From contig NC_079977.1 in assembly GCF_029852145.1 (NCBI RefSeq), positions 16,563,948-16,627,947 on the forward strand: 64,000 nucleotides of DNA, given 5' to 3'. Origin of the DNA: Microplitis mediator (Eukaryota; Arthropoda; Insecta; Hymenoptera; Braconidae). Position numbers and translations under genes: made by a program. This document shows positions 55,953 through 64,000 of the stretch, piece by piece (within the stretch, counting starts at the first letter, position 1; the number at the start of each line of letters is the position of its first letter). The notes below the pieces were generated by a model. The model was not told where the DNA came from and ran no database searches. It saw nothing but the letters and a program-made list of their open reading frames with translations.

Positions 55953-56027
55953 GTAAGCCATCGTAGCTGACCGTGCTAAAGCGTAGGTCATAAGTCTCAC
56001 GTCATTGTTCTAGGTTCGAATCTTAGG
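55953..56027 (+). repeat. tRNA-derived SINE head, site of LINE insertion
   Basis: TAGCTGACCGTG (55964-55975) fits an A-box and GGTTCGAATC (56013-56022) a B-box, 37 bp apart. The sequence after the B-box (CTTAGG) resumes at 63986-63993 and continues GTGGGGTG to the window edge, so the SINE was split by the LINE. Cloverleaf pairing is poor, so this is a SINE rather than a tRNA gene. Confidence 0.6.
56012..56027 (+). repeat. Target-site duplication of the Jockey-like LINE, left copy
   Basis: AGGTTCGAATCTTAGG, identical to 63978-63993 directly after the LINE's A tail. Confidence 0.85.
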
Positions 56028-56183
56028 ATAGTCTGACCACGACTCGATGCGCATCGGAATCCTAACCTCAACATTCAAATATCGTATAACTTTAAATAAA
56101 AGTTATTTCTGATGAAATTCAAGGAATAAAAAATGACAACCGTAGAAATAGTACAACTTTTTGGTGAAATTTATTAAAGTGGA

Positions 56184-57419
56184 TTGATAAAAATATCACT
56201 GCTGAAACACCGCAAAAGCGTAATGGCCGACATGGTCTCAAACGCTAAAAGAAAATTAGATTCCCATCCAACAAATGAGAATACAAATAAAATAACAAGA
56301 CCAAAGGCTGGCATTAAAATAACTGTCACCACAGAGGCATTGAAAAAAACGTTTCAAACAAATGATAAAAGATTTTGGTGATCAACTAATCAAATATAAA
56401 AACAACAGTGGGAACGTAAAACCTAACCTTGCTGCCAGCAGAGAAAGAGCTAAATAAATGTCAGCTAAAGCATACCAGCAACGTCCAACTCAGATAACAA
56501 TGATAGATGGGAGCTCCCAAAAAAATTCTAGAAGATTGCGTAAAATCTCAGAAAGTCCTACAAGCAGTGACAACTTGCCTAACACATTTGATCCGCTGGT
56601 AAGCAACTGTGATGATAACTATATGGAGCTGGAACAGATACCTGAAAAGGACACAACAAAAATTGACAACAATGAAGATAACGACAAAGAGCAGGACTCG
56701 GAGAGCAATAAAAAAAATAAGACCACCGCTGATCCACATAATCCACACATAAATCAAGGAAATGATCAAAATATGCACTGAGTCAAAAGTAAATAAAGGT
56801 GAGTTCAAACTCGAACGATTGGAGGACACAGAACCCACCACGATCACGATATTCGCAATGAACATTAGCTCATCTGATAAAATTGTTGAGAATTTATTGT
56901 TAAATAAAACATTTTACTATACGTACACTCAAAAAATAAAAAAAACCAAAGTCTATAATTTTAAAAGGCGTCTATGGAGGTTACATGGCCAAAATGGTGG
57001 AGGATGAACTAAAATCACTAAATCTGGATGATATTAAAATTAAGAAAGTAACCGAAATAATTTTTAGCAAAAATAATCAGAAAAAAAGGGCACATTTTCT
57101 AATCCAGGTATTGTATGATAGCATAATTTCAGACCTAATGGAAAACAATCTCTTTCTGCACTAGATTGTCAAATGGGAATATTTGAGGAGGAAAAAAATA
57201 TTCCAGTGTAAAATATTCCAGCGTCTAGAACATGCCGGTTCTAACTGCCAGCTACCTTTCCGGTGCGTGAAATATGGTGGAGACCACGACCCTAAAGCCT
57301 GTCCCATTACAGCCGACATATCAAAAGAATTTCTAAAATGTGCAAATTGTGGACAAGTAGGTCAGCCTGCCAACTATCGAGGCTGCATTTACTATAAGCA
57401 TGCACTCAGTATTATTTAA
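56184..57419 (+). pseudogene. LINE ORF1 (gag-like) remnant with zinc knuckles
   Basis: RNA-binding protein of the LINE particle. It is recognisable as successive frame pieces: a Lys/Asn-rich N-terminus (56184-56381), an acidic Ser/Asn/Asp-rich segment (56458-56781), and a piece with SSDKIVENLLLNKTFYYTYT (about 56870). A stretch follows with VTEIIFSKNNQKKRAHFLIQ (about 57047). Last come the knuckles: QRLEHAGSNCQLPFRCVKYG with a DHDPKACP tail, and CANCGQVGQPANYRGCIYY (about 57330-57400). The paired C2HC pattern after a QRxxHAxxNC phrase is the Jockey ORF1 signature. At least four interruptions occur. Confidence 0.85.
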
Positions 57420-57799
57420 TAGAAGCAACGCAATAAGAAGACAGGACAGACAAAAATAATTAAAATCAGCAGAATGGTCAGCCCGAACACTTCATACGCG
57501 AATACAGCACATCTACATACACAACCAGATACCCTCACTCAGCATTATCTAGAACAAACATCACAATACAACACATAGATGAGTCCTCCAGCGCACGGCA
57601 GCGGAGCTCAAGCACCTAATACTCCACTCTCATGGCTAGCAGAGCCGAAAAATAGATTTAAGGCAATAACAAATAGAATCATATCACTCGAAAACCTCAT
57701 ATATAATAACTCAAACAGAATAGACCAATTATTTGAATTAGGTGCTACTCAGTATAGATACGAATAATGGCTCTTTGCACTCAACAATCTAACAAGCAG

Positions 57800-58678
57800 A
57801 TAAATCCAGATAACTCGGAATATAAAATAACAGACACACTAAAAGTCGGTGCCATCAACACCAATTCCATAGTTACATACCAGCGTTAAATAGATCTTGA
57901 ACAATTCATAAAAGAAAACAACCTAGAGATTTCTTTAGTATTCAAAACTAAATTGACTATAAGACAGAAACTAATAATTGAAGGCTATAACATTATACGT
58001 ACTGATAGACCCAATGCAATGAAAGGTGGAGGAACTGCAATACTGATAAAAGATAACCTGCCATACACCAGAGTCAACCACCCATGCTCCGAAAAGAACA
58101 AGATAATTGAGAACACTATAATTAAAATCAGAACCAATAGGAACCTAGTCCTATATATAGCCAGTATATATGCAACAAATAAGTCTGAAATAAAAAAAGA
58201 CTTTTTGGACGAAATCGACACCCTATTTAACAAACTAAAGTTACAAGACAATATTAATTATTACATAATTGCCGGAGAATACAACGCCAGACACGGACTT
58301 TGGAGACACATCAAACAACTTAAGAGCAAGATACCTGACCAAATAGGAACGAGACAACACACAGCGTTTTAAAACCTGAATTTATGCTACGCCAGAATCG
58401 CCTTTCACACAAGCCCAAACAATCTTAGATTTAGCTATAATCGACTCGAGAATTGAACTGAACAGCCTAGTAAATGGCAATCTTAGCACAGCGGAGTATG
58501 AAAGCGATCATAAGGCAATATTAATATAAACTCAAGTACAAACCACATTATCACTACTAAAAGCAGTGACACCCAGATATTTATACAAAGCAACCAACTA
58601 GAAAATATTCACAAGAGAGATAAACAACGAATATAAGGTTACTATCCCGGATGATAGAAATTTGACAACTGATGAGGT
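57800..58678 (+). pseudogene. LINE ORF2 remnant, part 1: APE-type endonuclease
   Basis: Target-nicking endonuclease. The reading from about 57838 gives an N-terminal KVGAINTNSI-like start, then LEQFIKENNLEISLVFKTKL, the block DRPNAMKGGGTAILIKDNL, and NLVLYIASIYA. The catalytic-type IIAGEYNARHGLW has Glu where GD(Y/F)N usually has Asp. After a frame change come LAIIDSRIELNSL and AEYESDHKAIL, the C-terminal SDH motif of the fold. The E-for-D change at the DxN site and the stops indicate loss of activity. The frame is cut at 58678 by the LTR-like insertion and continues at 59778. Confidence 0.85.
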
Positions 58679-59773
58679 TGTAACCAGGAAATTTAAATTA
58701 CACTTACTCTATTGTATTATTTAAATTTGCGTCGTGAGCCATAGTACGACTGCGCACTCGGCTTCAGGATTCACAGTAGCTTGTATCGAGTTCTTGTCAA
58801 CTACTTAAGTCAAGATACTAAGGAAGGCAACAAGAGCAAAAGTCTAAACTACAGAGGGCGTTTTACCAGTAAATAAAAATCAGGAACACTCGGCCTCTTC
58901 CTCTTTCGTCAACCAGACACCATCCTAGAAGGATTTTCCATTCCATCAGGTCTGGTAGGCCTCAATTTCTGTCACCATCTGGAGATGCTCTGTTTGGGTT
59001 GCAGTGCAACTTACTAAATATCACGAATACATCGGCCGTATCAGTGTCACCTTGGATACGTGAGCTGGACGAGTCTTGGTCGGCGTAAGAGCCCGTATTT
59101 ACCTAGCTTATGGTCAATATTGTATTAAGTGCATTGGAAGGTCATGTCGTTAAGGAGGATTGGGTCAGTTCAAACAGGAAGGATGAAAGCCTGGACACCT
59201 TGCCTTGGATTTGGAATCACAAGTGTGCAGTAAAATTATATAAGTGTATTGTACGCGAGGCAAACCGTTGATTAAAGTATTGTTATTGTAATTAGTAATC
59301 CGAGTAAATTTATATTTGTGAGATGTGTGAGAGTGAGTCAGCCACGTGGGCATGAGTTGAGTACGCCATTTTGGACACATGTTATGTTGAGTGAAGTAAA
59401 GTCCGTATAATATTGTCGGAATTGAACTATTAATATCATAGGGTGAAGGTAGATTCTATTTAATGCTTGAATTCGATAAAAATTGATAGTTAATCAATTG
59501 TTCATATTATAACCACTGAGTATAGTAAATCAAATTTCTTATCCTTCAATTAATTATTCCTAGTGACCTGAAAACGGAATGATACCCGACCCTGACAGTT
59601 TCATTGTATATAAGTTAGCCTAATCAATCGACTCAGTACCAGGAGGCTGGGTTGACTGTTAATAATAAAAAAATCTCTTAGTGGCGCCTGACATGTAATC
59701 CTTACCAGTTGCCATTGTGATCGTGACTTAGAGGTTTGGGTCACCTTAGCACACCCAAAGGTCCACGGTTATA
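58679..59773. mobile_element. 1,095 bp LTR-like insertion (solo LTR candidate) in the LINE
   Basis: Begins TGTAACC and ends GGTTATA, 6-of-7 inverted ends with LTR-style TG...TA. AGGT flanks both sides (58675-58678 and 59774-59777). Taking it out with one AGGT leaves the LINE reading frame uninterrupted across the join, which fixes both boundaries. There is no protein frame with a domain. It is GC-richer than the LINE. TAGTGGCGCCTGACATGT (59678-59695) looks like a retroelement primer-binding site but lies inside rather than next to an LTR edge. Solo LTR is the best reading. An internally deleted element is the alternative. Confidence 0.65.
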
Positions 59774-59777
59774 AGGT

Positions 59778-60034
59778 CGTTAAATATATTGAAGAAATAA
59801 GCGAAACCACACTCAAAGTAATAGATAAAAAAGTATCAAGCGCAGATAGAAAACAAAAATCTAACCACTACATCACCAACAAAATTTAAAAATTACACAA
59901 ACTCATAGCAAATCTACTATCCACTCTACACAGAGCACAAAAATCCAATCTTCTATCAACAAGAGCCCTGATACCAACCATCAAAGAGCTCCTCACATGC
60001 ACCAAAGATAAAATAAATAGCGAAATAAAAAAAA
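59778..60034 (+). pseudogene. LINE ORF2 remnant, part 2: linker between endonuclease and RT
   Basis: Continues in frame from 58678 with VKYIEEISETTLKVIDKKV, a stop at about 59887, then LHKLIANLLSTLHRAQKSNL and KDKINSEIKK, ending at the family A pair. The basic, helical composition fits the region preceding RT in Jockey ORF2 proteins. Confidence 0.75.
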
Positions 60035-60040
60035 CAACTC

Positions 60041-60827
60041 TGTCTATCGGTTGACCCTGCGGGCCAGCCCTAAAACTTCCCGCTGTTTTGGAGCTCGAAG
60101 AGCTCGCAAACATTGTTGCTCTTCGAGCTCGAAAATTCTTTTGTATTCCATCGTTTTTGAAAAAAACTGTTTGTAGCATTTTTTTCTCCCAAGATATCTC
60201 GCGAACGAATTAACCGATTTTAATGGTTGAGGCGGCAATCAACGCGGTTTATTAAATCTAAAGCTGATCAGATTTTTGAGTTGTTTAGTTAAGTTGTTTT
60301 GAAGATATTTGCAAAAAACCGTTTTTTAGCATTTTTTTCTCCCACGATATCTCGTGAACGAATTAATCGATTTTGATGGTTGAGATGGCAATGGGCGTGT
60401 TTTATTAAGTTATAGAGCTGATTAGATTTTTGAATTGATCGATTCGATAGTGTCCGAAATTTTCACGATAAAAAAAAAAAAAACGATTTCTTTTCATTCT
60501 TTAGTCGACGATATCTCTCGAACGGATTATCCGATTAAGACGGTTGAGGTGGCAATCGAATGCTTTTATCGAGTTCTAGAGCTGAATAGATTTTAGAATT
60601 GATCAATCCAACAGTTTTCACAATATTGAAAAAAAAACGAAAAAAAAACACACACACATACATACATCCATACATACATACATACAGACATTGCTCTGAA
60701 AATATCAGAATAGCATCTTAGTACCTTCAGTGGTCAACATATGATGAAAACCCGATTGTTGAAAATCGAGGTGAAACCAATAACTTACCGAATTTTTTTA
60801 AAATCGTCGATTTTCTCAGCGGGAAGT
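60041..60827 (-). repeat. Dispersed repeat family A, copy 8 (inside the LINE)
   Basis: Full-length minus-strand copy: TGTCTATCGGTTGACCCTGC and GGGCCAGCCCTAAAACTTCC at one end, TCGATTTTCTCAGCGGGAAG at the other. Three ~165 bp internal blocks are clear (CCGATTTT/CGATTTTGATGGTTGAG at about 60212, 60369, 60530). A CATACATACA tract replaces the (GT)n. It lies in direct tandem with copy 9. Confidence 0.85.
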
Positions 60828-60873
60828 CAAAAAACGTTGAAAAACACTGGGCAAAAACAGCTAAAACCAAAAC

Positions 60874-61652
60874 GGTCTATCGGTTGACTCTGCGGACCAG
60901 CCCCGAAACTTCCCGCTGTTTTCGAGCTCAAGGAGCTCAAAAACATTACTGTGAATACATTTTTGAGCTCTCCAAGCTCGAAGATACTTTTGTATGCCGT
61001 TGTTTTCGAAAAGAAACGTTTTTTACCATTTTTTCTCCAACGATATCTCTCAAATGATATGACCGATTGAGACGGTTGAGGCGGCAATTGACGTGTTTTA
61101 TCAAGTTCTAAAGCTGATCAAATTTCGAATTCAATTTATCAAGTCGTTTTCGAGATATTTTTAAAAAACTAAAAAACATTTTTATTTAATTCTTTCGACA
61201 ACGGTTTCTCTTGAACAAATGAACCGATTTCGATGATTGAATGTGGCATTCGACGCGGCTCATAAAGTTTCAGAGCCTAGTTGATTTTGAAATCAATGCA
61301 TCGAGCACATTAGAAGTTATCCAAAAAAAATCATTTTTGAAAAAATTTTATTTTTAGAATATTTAAGAACGAACCCTACCGATCAAGATCAATTTTTTAC
61401 AGCTTCAAGATATTGACAAGCCGCGTCGAATAATACCTTAAAGATCAAAATCGGTTGATCCGTTCAAAAGATACAGGTATTTACATACGTACGTACATAC
61501 ATACACTCGGACATCATCTTGAAAATTGGTCAGAATAGCTTTCTAGAAGCTCAAAACGTCAAGATCTCTTAGAAATTCGATTTTCGTAAATCGGACCGAA
61601 ACCAATAACTTCCCGAATTTTTGAAAATTTCCAATTTTCTTAGCGGGAAGTT
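60874..61652 (-). repeat. Dispersed repeat family A, copy 9 (inside the LINE, tandem with copy 8)
   Basis: GGTCTATCGGTTGACTCTGC, then AGCCCCGAAACTTCCCGCTG, internal blocks, CATACGTACGTACATACATA, and TTTTCTTAGCGGGAAGTTA at the end. It has the same orientation as copy 8, separated by ~46 bp. The pair separates the LINE linker from the RT domain, so family A has been mobile or duplicating after the LINE arrived. Confidence 0.85.
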
Positions 61653-61664
61653 AAAAATAGGTTA

Positions 61665-63192
61665 CAAAAACCCTGACAAATTTTAATCAGTGAGTAACAA
61701 AACATTCCGACCGAAACCCAAACAAGATATATCACATATGACCATAAAAAAAAATACAGATATATCCATCCGGCAAAGGAGCAATTGCGACACCACAAAA
61801 GCAGCAGTAGAGGCTGACAATTATGTTATTGAAGATCAAATAGATAAGCTAAGCATACTGGACACTTATTATGAGTCAGTTAACTCACCATGCTATTTAA
61901 ACACAAAGACACATCTTAAACAAATCATAGACCATACTGTAAACAATTTCATTAATCAATACAACGCAGACGGAGAAGCAAATGAGACAACCATCAATTT
62001 CGGCCCAGACAATAAAGCTCACTTATCCACCATTGAACATAACTTACCTAAATATTTTTGCTCAGTGGCTGAAGTGAGTTTCATATTACGAAAACTACCA
62101 AACAAATTATCAACTGGAGTAGACAAAGTAACAGCTATCGTTCGCAAACATATCCCCGTCAGAACCATAAACCACTATACCGTTGTCTTTAACAACACTC
62201 TCAATTTGCAGTATTTTCCAGAAGCCTGAAGAATGGCCAAGATAATTCCAATACATAAAAAAGGCAAACAGGCAAACTTACCTTCTAACTACAGACCCAT
62301 TGGCCTAACTCCGCATGTAAGTAAAGTGTACGAGGCTGCAATAAGTAACGCAATACTTGATCACTGTAAAAAAAGAAAAAGCGATACCGGACAAGCAATA
62401 TGGATTTCGGCACCAACACTCTACAGTCCATGCCATACACAAGCTGCTCTCAGATATTAATGTACATCTTACCAATAACGGAAGAGTCAGAGCCACACAA
62501 TTATACCTCGAAAAGGCTTTTGATTAGTGTGGATATTTGGGCTAATATTTATACTTATTCAGAAGAATTTCAACAAGAATCTCCTAAAGCTTATCTAGCA
62601 CATGATCGCGAACCGAAAATACATCACTTGGGACGGCACCAACACATCATCCATAATCTTCCTCATTTTAGAAGGACTTATGCAAGGACTAGTAAACTCT
62701 CCTAGCCTATTCAGCATCTACACTTGCAGCATTTAAAACCCGTTTTATCTCAATCAAAACAATAATACGTACTCAGTTGCATATGCAGATGATACTATCT
62801 TTTACGTGGCTAGTATAACTCCAAATGATTTCCAACCTAAATTAGAAGATATAATCAACAAAATAAATCGGTTTTATACAACCTCGAACTTGAGAATCAA
62901 ACCATCAAAATGTGAAACCATAGTATTCAGAAAACCTTCTAACCAAATAGCACCAATTAAAAGAAAGCAAGCTGCAGAATTTAAAATCACTACTTTTTAT
63001 CCAGACACGAAAGAACTGGCAATAATCCCTGCCAAACAATCAGTAAAATATTTAGGAGTACATTTAGACTACCTAGTCAGATGCATAGGACATGTCAAAA
63101 CACAGTTAAATAAAGCTAGAAAATGCTATAAAGCATTATTTAAACTTTTCCACAATAACAATAAAAGCAATAGAGGCCAAGTCATCTGCTAA
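61665..63192 (+). pseudogene. LINE ORF2 remnant, part 3: reverse transcriptase
   Basis: RNA-dependent DNA polymerase of the LINE. Fingers and palm pieces in order: NKTFRPKPKQDIS; SFILRKLPNKLSTGVDKV (about 62080); a stop at 62227 where Trp is usual; KIIPIHKKGKQANLPSNYRP and IGLTPHVSKVYE (62240-62340); after a shift QYGFRHQHSTVHAIHKLLSD (about 62395); LYLEKAFD followed by a stop; EGLMQGLVNSPSLFSIYTCS (about 62670). The catalytic YADD is at 62782-62793, then INRFYTTSNLRIKPSKCETI and KYLGVHLD. All core RT blocks are present but spread over several frames, so the copy is inactive. Confidence 0.9.
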
Positions 63193-63977
63193 TATTCCGT
63201 AAAAAGACAATTTCATCCTTAAAATCACCGGAGACTATTATAGCCAACTGCCAAATACAGAGAACACCATCATTCAAAAACTAAAGAACACGAATCTTAA
63301 CTAACTTGAATCTGCAGCCAAAAGATACATCCAACCTCAAGCATTTACTCAATTAGACAAAATAGGTATTATACAAAATGAACTGAACACTCAAACGCTA
63401 TATCACCGTGGCAGGCACAAAGCGAATAATTGTATTCCCATCGATGCTTATACTGCAGAAAAGGAGAACTTGAAATAATTAACAGCAATCCCAACAAGGG
63501 ATGAAGAAGATTTCCACCACCTAAATCCTGAATACTGGTGGCTGGATAGAAATGCTGCGCATATGACCATACTTTAACGAAGAAAAAAGATGAAAGATGA
63601 TGAACGAAAGCTTCAACAAGCTGGACGCACACACCAGAAAGACTGATGTTAACCCAAACCCTGTATATTTTGTATACATGTACGTAATTGGTAGTTTCTA
63701 AATTAATATTAGGTTAAACAAAAACTTAAGAGTGGTTTTTAATCTAACATTTTTCCACATACTTCAAATAATAGAAACTGTTTGGACAACTTGAGTCTAA
63801 ATTAATCCCAAAATTCAATAAATTTGAGTAATTCACATATTACAACGAAGAAAGGGAAACAAGATGCTGATGACACCAGTTTGTTTTCTAAAATTTTCAT
63901 ATGCAGTCAATTTAATCCAATTATTGTATTAAAAAATAAGCTTTGAATTAATGAACATTTATAACAAAAAAAAAAAA
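63193..63977 (+). pseudogene. LINE ORF2 C-terminus and 3' UTR
   Basis: After several frame changes, readable pieces include QAFTQLDKIGIIQNEL and HLNPEYWWLD (63335-63550), with a closing stop near 63650. About 330 bp of 3' UTR follows, ending in a 13-base A tail at 63966-63978. A minus-strand 87-residue frame here is antisense noise. Confidence 0.7.
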
Positions 63978-63993
63978 AGGTTCGAATCTTAGG
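63978..63993 (+). repeat. Target-site duplication of the Jockey-like LINE, right copy
   Basis: Same 16 bases as 56012-56027. The first A may belong to the 13-base A tail, so the true length is 15-16 bp. Confidence 0.85.
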
Positions 63994-64000
63994 TGGGGTG

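Larger units (their letters stand above)
56028..63978 (+). mobile_element. Jockey-like non-LTR retrotransposon (LINE), split by two insertions
   Basis: Complete end to end: 5' UTR, ORF1 remnant with zinc knuckles, ORF2 remnant with endonuclease and reverse transcriptase, 3' UTR, and an A tail (63966-63978) between 16 bp target duplications. Removing an LTR-like insertion (58679-59777 including one duplication) and a tandem family A pair (about 60035-61660) leaves about 5.2 kb, a normal size for the Jockey group. ORF1 has a PRE_C2HC-type region followed by knuckles, which is typical of Jockey-clade gag-like proteins (family knowledge). Numerous stops and frameshifts make it inactive. Internal frames are A-rich with low GC. 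Confidence 0.9.

Noticed and set aside
56012..56022. tRNA gene suggested by A- and B-box
   Set aside because: No convincing cloverleaf or anticodon stem; fits a SINE head split by a LINE.

Overview
This window looks like eukaryotic nuclear DNA. It is strongly AT-rich and has long homopolymer runs and GT/CA/AT microsatellites. Almost every recognisable coding signal belongs to a decayed transposable element. The retrotransposon types (a Gypsy-like LTR element, a Jockey-like LINE, tRNA-derived SINE heads) and many short terminal-inverted-repeat elements with TA target duplications fit an arthropod, most likely an insect. A hymenopteran is possible, but that is a guess. I found no intact host protein-coding gene, no rRNA, no genuine tRNA gene and no CRISPR array. 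The window reads as an intergenic or very large intronic repeat landscape.

Layout. 1-13 kb: a TG-rich edge, a GAGTGAAT-palindrome element, a ~1.07 kb inverted repeat whose arms are diverged ~155-165 bp tandem monomers (foldback-like), several small hairpin/TIR elements, and the first copies of a dispersed family called 'family A' here. Family A begins with AACTTCCCGCTAAGAAAAT, usually carries a (GT)n tract, has ~165 bp internal repeats, and ends in GGCCCGCAGGGTCAACCG. 13.06-18.09 kb: a degenerate Gypsy-like LTR retrotransposon on the minus strand (LTR-gag-[deletion]-RT-RNase H-integrase-LTR). 18-31 kb: another family A copy, a minus-strand LINE 3' remnant (22.8-23.4 kb), families B and C, a TATA/E-box promoter-like island near 27 kb, and a 540 bp TIR element. 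31-44 kb: SINE-like heads, a minisatellite of hairpin-forming units (35.06-35.37 kb), a 1.39 kb TGACGTCA-rich TIR element, a diverged direct duplication at 41 kb, and a family A copy carrying two nested insertions. 44-56 kb: diverged tandem repeats, more copies of families B, C and A, and a GC-rich island at 52.5 kb.

56.03-63.98 kb: a Jockey-like LINE on the plus strand with 16 bp target-site duplications. It landed in the B-box of a tRNA-derived SINE head. It was later split by a 1,095 bp LTR-like insertion with a 4 bp duplication, and by a tandem pair of family A copies.

The main value of the window is its insertion history. In several places the empty site can be read from a sister copy or from a reading frame that continues across the insertion, which fixes element boundaries exactly. 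All protein elements are broken by stops and frameshifts, so none appears autonomous.
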